Assembly: GCF_000550805.1 (NCBI RefSeq)
Contig: NZ_CP004353.1
Coordinates: forward strand, 2,356,001 to 2,420,000
Length of the DNA: 64,000 bases
Reading direction: 5' to 3'
Origin: Corynebacterium vitaeruminis DSM 20294
Lineage (GTDB): Bacteria > Actinomycetota > Actinomycetes > Mycobacteriales > Mycobacteriaceae
A program made the position numbers and the translations under genes. The notes under the pieces are model-generated. The model had not been told where the DNA came from, did not search any database, and saw nothing but the letters and a program-made list of their open reading frames with translations. Shown here in pieces: positions 9,633-17,290 of the stretch (within the stretch, counting starts at the first letter, position 1; every line of letters starts with the position of its first letter).

Positions 9633-10472
9633 ATGACTACTACTTCTGCAACCCAGCAAGCCATCATCGACGCCCTCGAGACCCGCCCGGAGATCATCCC
9701 GGCCGAGGAGGTCGCCCGGCGCGTGGAGTTCCTCGCCAGCTACGTCCGAAGTACCGGAACGAAGGGCTTCGCCCTCGGCATCTCAGGCGGCCAGGACTCG
9801 ACGCTGGCGGGCAGGCTCGCCCAGCTGGCTGTGGAGAAGCTTCGCGGGGAGGGCCTCGAGGCCAGCTTCTACGCCATCCGCCTCCCCTACGGCGTGCAGG
9901 CGGACGAGGCGGACGCGCAGACGTCCCTCCAGTTCATCAAGCCCGATCACTCGGTGGTCATCAATATTAAGGAGTCCACCGACGCCGCCGAGCGCGCCAC
10001 TGCCACCGCCCTAGGCGTCGAGGAGCTCAGCGACTTCAACAAGGGCAACATCAAGGCCCGTGAGCGCATGGTCGCCCAGTACGCGCTGGCCGGCGAGAAG
10101 CGCCTGCTGGTGATCGGCACCGACCACGCGGCGGAGAACGTCACGGGTTTCTTCACCAAGTTCGGCGACGGCGGCGCCGACATCCTCCCCCTCTTCGGCC
10201 TGTCCAAGCGCCAGGGCGCAGCCCTCTTGCGCCACCTCGGCGCGCCGGAGTCCACCTGGCAGAAGGTCCCCACCGCGGACCTGGAGGAGGACCGCCCGGC
10301 GCTGCCGGACGAGGTCGCCCTCGGGGTGAGCTACAAGGAGATCGACGACTACATCGAGGGCACCAGCGAGGTGTCCGAGGCCTCCCGCGCCCGCATCGAG
10401 CACCTGTGGAACGTCGGCCAGCACAAGCGCCACCTGCCGGTCACCCCGCAGGACACCTGGTGGAAGAACTAA
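9633..10472 (+). CDS. nadE: NH3-dependent NAD+ synthetase
   Basis: Final step of NAD biosynthesis: adenylates and amidates deamido-NAD using ammonia. The 279-residue length and lack of a glutaminase domain mark the ammonia-dependent type. The PP-loop motif SGGQDS (residues 51-56) binds [26 protein letters not shown] contributes to dimer and substrate binding, and the [13 protein letters not shown] loop is typical. ATG 9633 is chosen because the family starts MTTTSATQ; the longer ORF upstream has no homology. It converges with the kinase-like gene three bases after its stop. Confidence 0.96.
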   Translation: MTTTSATQQAIIDALETRPEIIPAEEVARRVEFLASYVRSTGTKGFALGISGGQDSTLAGRLAQLAVEKLRGEGLEASFYAIRLPYGVQADEADAQTSLQFIKPDHSVVINIKESTDAAERATATALGVEELSDFNKGNIKARERMVAQYALAGEKRLLVIGTDHAAENVTGFFTKFGDGGADILPLFGLSKRQGAALLRHLGAPESTWQKVPTADLEEDRPALPDEVALGVSYKEIDDYIEGTSEVSEASRARIEHLWNVGQHKRHLPVTPQDTWWKN

Positions 10473-10475
10473 AGA

Positions 10476-11219
10476 TCACAGCAGCGCCCGCCGCACCCTC
10501 CCCGCGCAGCGCATGAGCTCGCGCCCGTACCCCGCGCCGTGCGTCACCGCGTGCACGGCCAGGGGGTGCAGCTGGTGCAGCGGGATGAGCTCCCGCCAGC
10601 CCGCGGGCGCGTTTCCCGCGGAGACGTAGCCGGAGAAGATCGACTCAAGGTACGGCGCCCCGAACAGGTCGAGCATCGCCAGGTCCGTGACGGGGTGCCC
10701 GCCGTGGGCGGCCGGGTCGATGAACACCGGCCCGGACTTGCCAAAGAGCAGGTTTCCCGCCCACAGGTCCCCGTGGATGCGGGCTGGCTCGCCGGGGAAG
10801 TCCACGGCCTTCAATTCGTCCATGAGGCAAGCCACCTCCTGGGCGTCGGAAAGCGACAGCGTGCCCAGCGCGACCGCCTTTTCGACGAAGAACAGCACGC
10901 GCTGGGACGCGTAGAAATCGAACCAGCTCTCGCGCGGGATGCACAGCTCTACCTGCGTGCCGATGTAGTTGGGGCCGTCCCAGCCCGCGGGAGGGCTGCC
11001 GAAGCCCGGCGCGCCGAGGGCGTGGATGCCAGCCAGCGCCACCCCGGCCTCGAAGGCGGACTCCGGCGTGGGCGCGACTGTCTCGATCGTCTCCGTCGCG
11101 AGGTACCCCTCCGACACCTCTATGACCCGGGCCACCGGCGCGCCCGCCTCACCCAACCACGAAAGCCCGGCGGCCTCCGCGAAGGCTGCACCGGGCTGTG
11201 AAGGGCGCTTGATAAACAA
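10476..11219 (-). CDS. Fructosamine kinase-family protein
   Basis: Probably phosphorylates protein-bound or free ketoamines for deglycation, or another small substrate; the family has an aminoglycoside-phosphotransferase fold. Visible are the catalytic loop HGDLWAGN (Asp base, Asn metal ligand), the metal-binding FIDPAAHGGHP, and the family motif GWDGPNYIG. The likely start is TTG 11219 (FIKRPSQPG follows), five bases after the upstream gene's stop; the ORF reads further upstream only through that gene. The C-terminus is complete. It is in a two-gene unit with the flavin split-barrel protein. The exact substrate cannot be told. Confidence 0.8.
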   Translation of the reverse strand: MFIKRPSQPGAAFAEAAGLSWLGEAGAPVARVIEVSEGYLATETIETVAPTPESAFEAGVALAGIHALGAPGFGSPPAGWDGPNYIGTQVELCIPRESWFDFYASQRVLFFVEKAVALGTLSLSDAQEVACLMDELKAVDFPGEPARIHGDLWAGNLLFGKSGPVFIDPAAHGGHPVTDLAMLDLFGAPYLESIFSGYVSAGNAPAGWRELIPLHQLHPLAVHAVTHGAGYGRELMRCAGRVRRALL

Positions 11220-11224
11220 TGCCG

Positions 11225-11653
11225 TTAGTAGCGCTCCGGCTCGTCGCCGAGCTCGAAGTAGCGCCCGGAGATCGACGTCGGGGTGATCTTGACCCAGTTG
11301 TACTTCAGCGTCGGGATCCACGGCTTGAGCGGCAGCGCGTCCGCCTTGTGGATCTCGGCGAGGTCGGTGACAACGCCTGCCTGCCCCTTGATGACAACGC
11401 TCCACGCGTTCTCGCCCTCGACGTGGTCGACCTCGAAGAGCACGTCGTGGTTGAGGTTCAGGCTAAACAGCTTGTTGCCCTCGGCCGTGCGGAAGTAAAC
11501 GGCGCCCTCGCTGATGACGTAGTTGACGGGGAAAATGTCCATGTCATCCTTGCGGCGGACGACCAAGCGGCCCATCGACTGCGTGCCCAAGAACTCCATG
11601 GACTCCTCGGGTTCGAGGACGGTGATCGGATCGGTTCCTTCGATGTAAGTCAT
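11225..11653 (-). CDS. Pyridoxamine 5'-phosphate oxidase-like split-barrel protein
   Basis: Small (142-residue) FMN- or F420-binding split-barrel protein. The segments GRLVVRRKDDMDIFPVNYVI, YFRTAEGNKL and FEVDHVEGENAWSVVIKGQA follow the family pattern of a flavin-phosphate-binding strand pair and a central barrel. True PdxH enzymes are longer and have additional C-terminal PLP-binding residues, so vitamin B6 oxidase activity is doubtful; flavin-dependent reductase or stress proteins of this size are common in actinobacteria. It is upstream of and nearly abutting the fructosamine-kinase-like gene. Confidence 0.82.
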   Translation of the reverse strand: MTYIEGTDPITVLEPEESMEFLGTQSMGRLVVRRKDDMDIFPVNYVISEGAVYFRTAEGNKLFSLNLNHDVLFEVDHVEGENAWSVVIKGQAGVVTDLAEIHKADALPLKPWIPTLKYNWVKITPTSISGRYFELGDEPERY

Positions 11654-11748
11654 GTATCAATTCTCCCACCATGGCCGAGTCCTGCGGCACATCCACCCCT
11701 ATTCGTGACCTAGGTTGCCCCCTTTAGGGTTGGTCGCCCCGGTCGCAC

Positions 11749-11763
11749 TCGCTTGTCGACGCC
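11749..11763 (+). repeat. Dispersed element, single partial copy
   Basis: TCGCTTGTCGACGCC matches the core of the dispersed repeat. It runs into a short hairpin (GCCCG...CGGGC, to 11778) between the split-barrel gene start and the panD 3' end. Confidence 0.65.
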
Positions 11764-11809
11764 CGACTCCTTCCGGGCGGGCCCGAACCGGGGTAGCAAG
11801 CCACCCGCC

Positions 11810-12205
11810 CTACTGAACGGTGACGTCGATGCCCGGCCCGTCGATCGGGCGCGGCTCGGTCAGCGGGTAGTGCAGGCGCTCGACGATCTCGTTGTTCTCG
11901 CCGATGATGAGCGCCGGCGCGCCCGGGAAGGACTCGGCGAGCTGGTAGGCCATGACGATGCAGATGTCGCCCGGCCGGCCCAAGCGGGCGGCGCCGCCGT
12001 TGAGCGCGAACACGCCCTTCTTGCCCGGCAGCGCGTAGGTGGTGAAGCGCTCGCCGTTGGTCACGTTCGCGACGTCGACGCGCTCGTACGGCTCGATGTT
12101 CGCCTCGGCCATGATCTCGGCGTCGATGGTGACGCTGCCGATGTAGTCGAGCTCGGCCTCGGTCACGCAGATGCGGTGGATCTTGCCGGAGATGAAGGTC
12201 TTCAC
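11810..12205 (-). CDS. panD: Aspartate 1-decarboxylase precursor PanD
   Basis: Makes beta-alanine for pantothenate and CoA. It is a pyruvoyl enzyme made by self-cleavage. The sequence KIHRICVTEAELDYIGSVTID contains the processing site Gly23-Ser24; Ser24 becomes the pyruvoyl group. NGGAARLGRPGDICIVMAY is the conserved C-terminal half. The 131-residue length agrees with the family. It stands alone on the minus strand with its promoter just left of the tRNA-Ala terminator. No panB or panC is in the window. Confidence 0.93.
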   Translation of the reverse strand: MKTFISGKIHRICVTEAELDYIGSVTIDAEIMAEANIEPYERVDVANVTNGERFTTYALPGKKGVFALNGGAARLGRPGDICIVMAYQLAESFPGAPALIIGENNEIVERLHYPLTEPRPIDGPGIDVTVQ

Positions 12206-12320
12206 TTGATGGGCCCCTCAGAGGTTGTTCAACAGAATTTGGAACATGCTATACGACGCCCTGACGGTTCTCCAACCCCAACTACTCCCGGCGGGGGTGC
12301 ATTGACCCCGAACGCACAAA

Positions 12321-12350
12321 ACCCGGTTACAGATCTCTCTGTAACCGGGT
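12321..12350 (-). terminator. tRNA-Ala terminator
   Basis: Perfect 13-bp stem (ACCCGGTTACAGA / TCTGTAACCGGGT) with a four-base loop. A T-run follows on the minus strand. It ends six bases from the tRNA. Confidence 0.9.
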
Positions 12351-12355
12351 ATCTG

Positions 12356-12428
12356 TGGAGCTAACGGGATTCGAACCCGTGACCCCCACACTGCCAGTGT
12401 GATGCGCTACCAGCTGCGCCATAGCCCC
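12356..12428 (-). tRNA. tRNA-Ala (GGC)
   Basis: A 73-base cloverleaf with acceptor GGGGCTA/TAGCTCC, the anticodon loop CTGGCAG giving GGC, and the T-loop GGTTCGAATCC. CCA is not encoded. Confidence 0.95.
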
Positions 12429-12524
12429 GCAGTGAATATGTTCCATATCCGCTTGCATGGGATATACTACGTCCACAGTGCATGAAAAAACAAAACGTGT
12501 GGTCACGGGCGGTTTTTGGACATG

Positions 12525-12565
12525 AAAAAACGGGGCCGCTTGGCGCGAACCCCGTTTCTTTTTTA
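12525..12565. terminator. Terminator after the DsbA-like gene
   Basis: Stem AAACGGGG / CCCCGTTT with A6 on one side and CTTTTTT on the other. It lies directly after the DsbA-like stop codon. Confidence 0.82.
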
Positions 12566-12569
12566 GCGG

Positions 12570-13289
12570 TTAGGCGGTCGCCTGCTGGACCCAGGTCTCG
12601 AGCCCGGAGGTGACCTCGGTGCCGTTGATGAACACGCGCGGGGAGGACACCTGGCCGCCGACCTTGGTCAGGTTGTCGGCGTTGGCGGTGGCCTCGTCGC
12701 GGAAGGCTGCCATCTCGGAGCCGTCCTTGATCTTGTTCACGGTGTCGGAATCGACGCCGTACTGGGCGGCGACGTCGCCGAACTTGGCGTTGTCCCACTG
12801 GCCGTAGATGTCGGACTGGTCGGCAAGAAGCATGGCGCGGTAGTTCCAGTAGGACTCGGCGTTGCCGGTCTGCGCGATGAGCTCGGCGGCGGTGCCAGCC
12901 TTGGTGGAGTTGCCGTCCTCGGCGCCGCGGTCGAGGAAGTTAAGCGGGTGGATGGTGACCACGATCTTGCCGTCCTCGATGGCCGTCTTCATGTCGGCGT
13001 CGGTCGCCTTGGCCAGCTCAGCGCAGTGGGGGCAGGAGTAGTCCTCGTAGAGGTCGACCTGCTTCGCATCGGCCGCGGCATTCTCGGCGGCCAGCTTGAT
13101 GGTGCTGCCCTCGGCGGTCACCGAGAACCTGACGGACTCCTTCGCGCGGTCGGCGTACTCGTTGTTCGAGGCCTGCTTGCCGTTGATGACGATGTAGGTC
13201 ACGACGGCGACGATGACAACCAGCAGGGCCAGGATGGCCCACAGGAAGTTGTTCGACTTTTCGTTCGGGTTCTTGATCTTGTTACTCAC
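12570..13289 (-). CDS. Membrane-anchored DsbA-like thiol-disulfide protein
   Basis: Thioredoxin-fold protein held outside the membrane by an N-terminal helix (residues about 17-36), with the active site CPHC (Cys86, Cys89) in EDYSCPHCAEL, a DsbA/DsbG-type signature, and a cis-Pro region SSPRVFINGTEV. It probably forms or isomerises disulfides in exported proteins. GTG 13289 is chosen because it is preceded by GAGGATGG and gives a short basic N-terminus before the membrane helix. It is 48 bases downstream of a MauE-like gene on the same strand, so a two-gene redox unit is likely. Confidence 0.87.
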   Translation of the reverse strand: MSNKIKNPNEKSNNFLWAILALLVVIVAVVTYIVINGKQASNNEYADRAKESVRFSVTAEGSTIKLAAENAAADAKQVDLYEDYSCPHCAELAKATDADMKTAIEDGKIVVTIHPLNFLDRGAEDGNSTKAGTAAELIAQTGNAESYWNYRAMLLADQSDIYGQWDNAKFGDVAAQYGVDSDTVNKIKDGSEMAAFRDEATANADNLTKVGGQVSSPRVFINGTEVTSGLETWVQQATA

Positions 13290-13337
13290 TAATCCATCCT
13301 CGGTTGGGGACTTGGGGGCTTGCACCAGTTGCCAGCG

Positions 13338-13823
13338 CTACGGGTGCAGTGCAAACTTCCGGTACGGGCGGTAGGCCGTCCACATCGACATAAAGATAAA
13401 GACTACGTCGCGCAGAATGGTCAAAAGATAGTCCATTCCCTGACCATCCGGCGTGGCCTTCTCGCCGAAGCAGCCGCAGTCGATGACGAGCCCTCGGGCC
13501 CACGCCTGCGAGATGCCGACGATGAACAGCACGAGCACCGCCGTCGAGAGCCATCCCGCGTATCGTAGGAAGATGCCCAAGAACAGCAGCGCCGCGCCAG
13601 CGATCTCCAGCGGACCGATCACCTGCGCGATAAGCAGGGACCAGTCGGGGCCGAAGATCTCATACGCCTCGACGGACTGGGCGGTGTGAATGAGCCCCTG
13701 GGTGGACTTTTCCACCCCGGCGAGCAGCCACACCGCGGCCAACCCGAATCGGGATATGAAGCTTACGATCTCCCCCGCACGCCCGCGCGCGAGCGATAAG
13801 GGATTATCAACACTGTCAGCCAC
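13338..13823 (-). CDS. MauE/DoxX-like membrane protein, copy 1
   Basis: Four predicted membrane helices (about 17-37, 62-86, 90-108, 131-150) and a conserved thiol motif DCGCFGE (Cys116, Cys118) in the loop between helices 3 and 4. MauE-family proteins pair with a thioredoxin-like partner (MauD) in disulfide formation for methylamine dehydrogenase; no such dehydrogenase is here, but a DsbA-like gene follows, which suggests an analogous electron-exchange pair. GTG 13823 is preferred because it puts the first helix about 17 residues from the N-terminus, as in the paralogue at 15867, and a TACTAA -10-like element lies shortly upstream. A GTG at 13871 is possible. Confidence 0.8.
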   Translation of the reverse strand: MADSVDNPLSLARGRAGEIVSFISRFGLAAVWLLAGVEKSTQGLIHTAQSVEAYEIFGPDWSLLIAQVIGPLEIAGAALLFLGIFLRYAGWLSTAVLVLFIVGISQAWARGLVIDCGCFGEKATPDGQGMDYLLTILRDVVFIFMSMWTAYRPYRKFALHP

Positions 13824-13938
13824 GCCTTGCACTTTAGTAGACCTTGCAATCTCTATGAAAGTAAGAGGCACGAATCAACCGAAAGTTTATGATGACATAT
13901 CAACATAAACTTTCGGCCGATTCAACCCCTACGGGAAA

Positions 13939-15606
13939 CTACGCGTTGCCACCTTGGAGAACCTCGGTCACCAGCGCTTGGGCGGCGGCCTGGACCTCCT
14001 TCAGGTGATCTTCGCCACGGAAGGACTCCGCGTAGATCTTGTACTTGTCCTCGGTTCCCGACGGGCGGGCGGCGAACCACGCGTTCTCGGTGGTCACCTT
14101 GAGCCCGCCGATCTTGGCGCCGTTGCCCGGAGCCTCGGTAAGCTTCGCGGTGATCGGCTCGCCAGCGAGCTCGGTCGCGGTGACCTGCTCCGGGGAGAGC
14201 GCCTTGAGGATCGCCTTCTGCTCGCGGTTGGCCTCGGCGTCGGTGCGGGCGTAGGCCGGGGCGCCGTACTGGGCCGCCAGCTCCGCGTAGCGCGCCGACG
14301 GCGTCTTGCCGGTCACGGCGGTGATCTCGGAGGCCAGGAGGTCCAGGATGATGCCGTCCTTGTCGGTCGACCAGACGGTGCCGTTGTGGCGCAGGAAGGA
14401 CGCGCCCGCGGACTCCTCGCCGCCGAAGCCGACGGAGCCGTCGATAAGGCCCGGCACAAACCACTTGAAGCCCACCGGCACCTCGACCAGCTTGCGGCCC
14501 AGGTTGGCCACGACGCGGTCGATCATGGAGGAGGACACCAGCGTCTTGCCCACGGCGGTGTCGGCGGCCCAGCCCGGGCGGTGCGCAAAGAGGTACTCGA
14601 TCGCGACGGCTAGGTAGTGGTTAGGGTTCATGAGGCCCGCGTCCGGGGTGACGATGCCGTGGCGGTCGGAGTCGGCGTCGTTACCGGTGGCAATGTCGTA
14701 CTTCTCGCGGTTCTTGACCAGCGAGGCCATGGAGTTCGGCGAGGAGCAGTCCATGCGGATCTTGCCGTCGGTGTCTAGGGTCATGAACCGCCAGGTGGCG
14801 TCGACCAGCGGGTTGACCACGGTGAGATTGAGCTTGTGCGCCTCGGCGATGGCCCCCCAGTAGTCCACGGAGGCGCCACCCATGGGGTCCGCACCGATGG
14901 ACAGGCCGGAGTTGCGGATGGCCTCGATGTCGACCACGTTCGGCAGGTCCGCCACGTAGGAGTCGAGGTAGTTGTGCTTGACGGTGCGCGGGTCGAGCAC
15001 GCCCGCGACCGGGGTGCGCGAGACGCCGGCGAGGCCCGCGCGCAGCAGCTCGTTGGCGCGGTTGGCGATCCAGTCGGTGGCGTCGGTGTCGGCCGGGCCG
15101 CCGTTCGGCGGGTTGTACTTGAAGCCGCCGTCGCGCGGCGGGTTGTGGGACGGAGTGATGACGATGCCGTCGGCGCGCTTCGGGTCGGTGCCGGTCACGC
15201 CGCCCGCGAGCTTTGCGTTGTGGGCGAGGATGGCGTGCGAGACCGCCGGGGTGGGCGTGTAGCGGCCGCGGTCGTCGACCAGCACGGTGATGTCGTTAGC
15301 GAGCAGCACCTCGAGCGCGGAGATCATGGCCGGCTCGGACAGGGCGTGGGTGTCGCGGCCGATGTAGACGGGGCCGCCGATGTTGTTGGCGCGGCGGTAG
15401 TCGACGATCGCCTGCGTGGTGGCCAGGATGTGATCCTCGTTGAAGGCGGTGTCGAGCGAGGAGCCGCGGTGCCCGGAGGTGCCGAAGGAGACCTGCTGGT
15501 CGGGGTTGTTCGCGTCCGGCTTGCGGGTGTAATACGCCGTGACCAGCTCGGCGATGTCGATGAGGTCCTCGGGAAGCGCGACAAGACCTGCGCGGGGGTG
15601 TGCCAT
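13939..15606 (-). CDS. pgm: Phosphoglucomutase (alpha-D-glucose phosphate-specific)
   Basis: Interconverts glucose 1-phosphate and glucose 6-phosphate, linking glycolysis to glycogen, trehalose and cell-wall sugar nucleotides. The 555-residue protein shows the phosphoserine motif TPSHNPP (Ser153), the metal loop NDADSDRHG, the sugar-binding GGEESAG and the C-terminal phosphate-binding PSGTEDKYK. This pattern and length match the bacterial Pgm type rather than ManB. ATG 15606 is preceded by AAGGAG seven bases upstream; longer in-frame sequence is not coding-like. It lies between two MauE-like paralogues. Confidence 0.96.
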   Translation of the reverse strand: MAHPRAGLVALPEDLIDIAELVTAYYTRKPDANNPDQQVSFGTSGHRGSSLDTAFNEDHILATTQAIVDYRRANNIGGPVYIGRDTHALSEPAMISALEVLLANDITVLVDDRGRYTPTPAVSHAILAHNAKLAGGVTGTDPKRADGIVITPSHNPPRDGGFKYNPPNGGPADTDATDWIANRANELLRAGLAGVSRTPVAGVLDPRTVKHNYLDSYVADLPNVVDIEAIRNSGLSIGADPMGGASVDYWGAIAEAHKLNLTVVNPLVDATWRFMTLDTDGKIRMDCSSPNSMASLVKNREKYDIATGNDADSDRHGIVTPDAGLMNPNHYLAVAIEYLFAHRPGWAADTAVGKTLVSSSMIDRVVANLGRKLVEVPVGFKWFVPGLIDGSVGFGGEESAGASFLRHNGTVWSTDKDGIILDLLASEITAVTGKTPSARYAELAAQYGAPAYARTDAEANREQKAILKALSPEQVTATELAGEPITAKLTEAPGNGAKIGGLKVTTENAWFAARPSGTEDKYKIYAESFRGEDHLKEVQAAAQALVTEVLQGGNA

Positions 15607-15777
15607 TGAAGTCTCCTTCACAACGGGGCAATCGTGAGGTTGCGGTTTTGTGCCCGAACAGGCGGGGGTGCCTGCCCGGTTTACCCCTATATTGTCCTCG
15701 CTTTTCCGGCTTCCTGCAGGCCGAAGTGGGCAAAACGATGCCCCGCCACCCCTAAAATTGCCAGCCCGCATGAAAGA

Positions 15778-15808
15778 AACCGGCCCCCGCGTTAACGAAA
15801 GGCCGGTT
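15778..15808 (-). terminator. Terminator after the second MauE-like gene
   Basis: Stem AACCGGCC / GGCCGGTT with a 15-base loop and TTTCTTTC following on the minus strand. The pgm promoter must lie between 15607 and about 15775. Confidence 0.7.
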
Positions 15809-15830
15809 CATCAGCTCCGATGTACGAGGC

Positions 15831-15859
15831 GCGCCGCCGAAGGTGATCGTCGACAAGCA
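15831..15859 (-). repeat. Dispersed element, diverged copy
   Basis: ATCGTCGACAAGCA (15846-15859), preceded by GCGCCGCCGAAGGTG, resembles the reverse orientation of the dispersed repeat (GCCGAAGGCGTCGACAAGC). It lies between the second MauE-like gene's stop and its terminator. Confidence 0.6.
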
Positions 15860-15866
15860 CAATGCC

Positions 15867-16364
15867 CTAGGCGTAAAGGGCAAACCTCTTGAACGGGCGG
15901 AAGTAGGTCCACAGCATGAGGAAGATGTAGAAGCAGTCGCGGGCGATGGTCTTGGCGTAGTTCATGCCCACCTCGCTGCTGATGCCCTCATTGCCGAAGC
16001 AGCCGCAGTCGGTGACGATGCCGCGGCTCCAGGCCTGCGAGATGCCGACGATAAAGAGGATGAGCACGATCGTTCCCACCACCGACGACTTCCGCAGGAA
16101 GATGCCGAGCAGGAGCAGGACGCCGCCCGCGATCTCGAGCGGGGCGATAATGTGCGCGAGCCCGTTGGCCCACGCGTCGGAGAAGATGTCATAGCCCTTG
16201 ATCGACTGCGCCGTCTCCATGTAATGGCCGAGCTTCGCGGTGCCCGCCTTGATCCAGATGTAGGCCATGTAAAAGCGGGCGATGAAGCTCACCGCGTCTA
16301 GCACCGTCGTTTTGTTGAGGGTGAACCGCTTCGCGTTGTCTGTGTTATTCGTAGTTGTAGTCAC
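15867..16364 (-). CDS. MauE/DoxX-like membrane protein, copy 2
   Basis: Paralogue of the gene at 13338: four membrane helices and TDCGCFGNEG (Cys120, Cys122) in the same loop, with shared stretches such as LFIVGISQAW and a basic FRPFKRFAL tail. GTG 16364 (VTTTTNNTDN) is chosen; a longer ORF upstream has no membrane or family character. No thioredoxin-like gene is next to this copy; it is followed by its own terminator and then pgm. The protein is about 40-45% identical to copy 1 by eye. It may be the same kind of membrane thiol relay. Confidence 0.78.
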   Translation of the reverse strand: MTTTTNNTDNAKRFTLNKTTVLDAVSFIARFYMAYIWIKAGTAKLGHYMETAQSIKGYDIFSDAWANGLAHIIAPLEIAGGVLLLLGIFLRKSSVVGTIVLILFIVGISQAWSRGIVTDCGCFGNEGISSEVGMNYAKTIARDCFYIFLMLWTYFRPFKRFALYA

Positions 16365-16588
16365 CCAGTCGACTGTAGCGAGCCTGAGCGGGCGCGCAAA
16401 GTGGTAATTCGTCACGTCTAGTGGCCGCGACGGGTTCCGGTGCATCGTTCTAGGCGCCGCGACCTGCGTGTTTCCTTGCTCACTAAGTTTGTTGTCACGT
16501 CCCCTAAATGAGACGAGGGTTACTCACTTTTGCATGAAATTCGAGGTGGCACAGGAGGCGCCTGCGGTGCCGGTGGAAGGCCGCGTCA

Positions 16589-16594
16589 TATACT
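16589..16594 (+). promoter_or_regulatory. -10 element of crcB, leaderless type
   Basis: TATACT lies seven bases before the ATG at 16602, so transcription should begin at or next to the start codon. There is no ribosome binding site in the gap. Confidence 0.6.
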
Positions 16595-16601
16595 AAGACC
16601 C

Positions 16602-16934
16602 ATGTTTCAAGCCTTCGCCGTCGGCCTCGGCGCCGCGTGCGGTGCGCTGGCCCGTTACGGCGTCACCGCCGCGCTCGGCGGCTCCGCGCTGGGTCTGCTG
16701 GGGGTCCTGCTCCTCATCAACGCGCTCGGCTCCTTCCTCATGGGCCGCTTCCGCCCGCCCGCGGTCTTTGGCACCGGTTTCCTCGGCGGATTTACCAGCT
16801 TCTCCGCGTTCGCCCTCGCGCTCACCGGCGCCGCGTTCCTCCCCGCCGCGGGCTACGCGGTGCTCACCGTCGTCGCCTGCGTCGGCTGCTGGTGGTTGGG
16901 CGATTCGCTTATCGACGCCAAGGCGGGCCGATGA
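16602..16934 (+). CDS. crcB: Fluoride channel subunit CrcB/FluC, first copy
   Basis: Small (110-residue) four-helix membrane protein that exports fluoride through a dual-topology dimer. The family motif GTGFLGGFTSFSAFALAL is clear, with the polar Ser/Thr-Phe track expected in the pore, and NALGSFLMGR carries the conserved Asn. ATG 16602 follows a -10-like TATACT, pointing to a leaderless mRNA. It overlaps the second copy by four bases (ATGA), so the two subunits are translationally coupled and likely form an antiparallel heterodimer. No fluoride riboswitch was recognised upstream. Confidence 0.92.
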   Translation: MFQAFAVGLGAACGALARYGVTAALGGSALGLLGVLLLINALGSFLMGRFRPPAVFGTGFLGGFTSFSAFALALTGAAFLPAAGYAVLTVVACVGCWWLGDSLIDAKAGR

Positions 16935-17257
16935 TCATCCTCGCCATCGCGCTCGGCGGATTCCTCGGCGGGATCCTGCGCTACCTTCTGTCCAAGGCAC
17001 TGCCCGCGCTCTGGGGCACCTTCGCCGCCAACGCGGCGGCCTGCCTGCTCCTCGGCTACGCCTCGGCCGCCTCGCTCTCCCCCGCCGTCACGGCGCTTCT
17101 CGGCACCGGCATCGCGGGGGCGCTGTCGACGTGGTCGACGCTGGCCAAGGAGTTGGGCGGGCTCGGGAAGTCCCGCTCCTACCGGCGGCTCGGCGTCTAC
17201 CTCGTGGGCACCGTGTTGGTGGGGGTCGCCTGCGTCATGCTCGGGCGAGCCCTCTAG
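16931..17257 (+). CDS. crcB: Fluoride channel subunit CrcB/FluC, second copy
   Basis: The second, 108-residue FluC subunit, with four helices, the conserved N-terminal GGFLGGILRYLLS, NAAACLLLGY and the pore motif GTGIAGALSTWSTLAKE. Positive charges sit differently from the first copy, as expected for opposite membrane orientation in a heterodimeric channel. It starts at an ATG that overlaps the stop codon of the first copy (ATGA). The long overlapping ORF in another frame is a shadow. The next gene converges from the minus strand, 33 bases away. Confidence 0.92.
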   Translation: MIILAIALGGFLGGILRYLLSKALPALWGTFAANAAACLLLGYASAASLSPAVTALLGTGIAGALSTWSTLAKELGGLGKSRSYRRLGVYLVGTVLVGVACVMLGRAL

Positions 17258-17290
17258 GTCGGCCGAGCCCCTGCTCGCCCCCGCTCGCCC

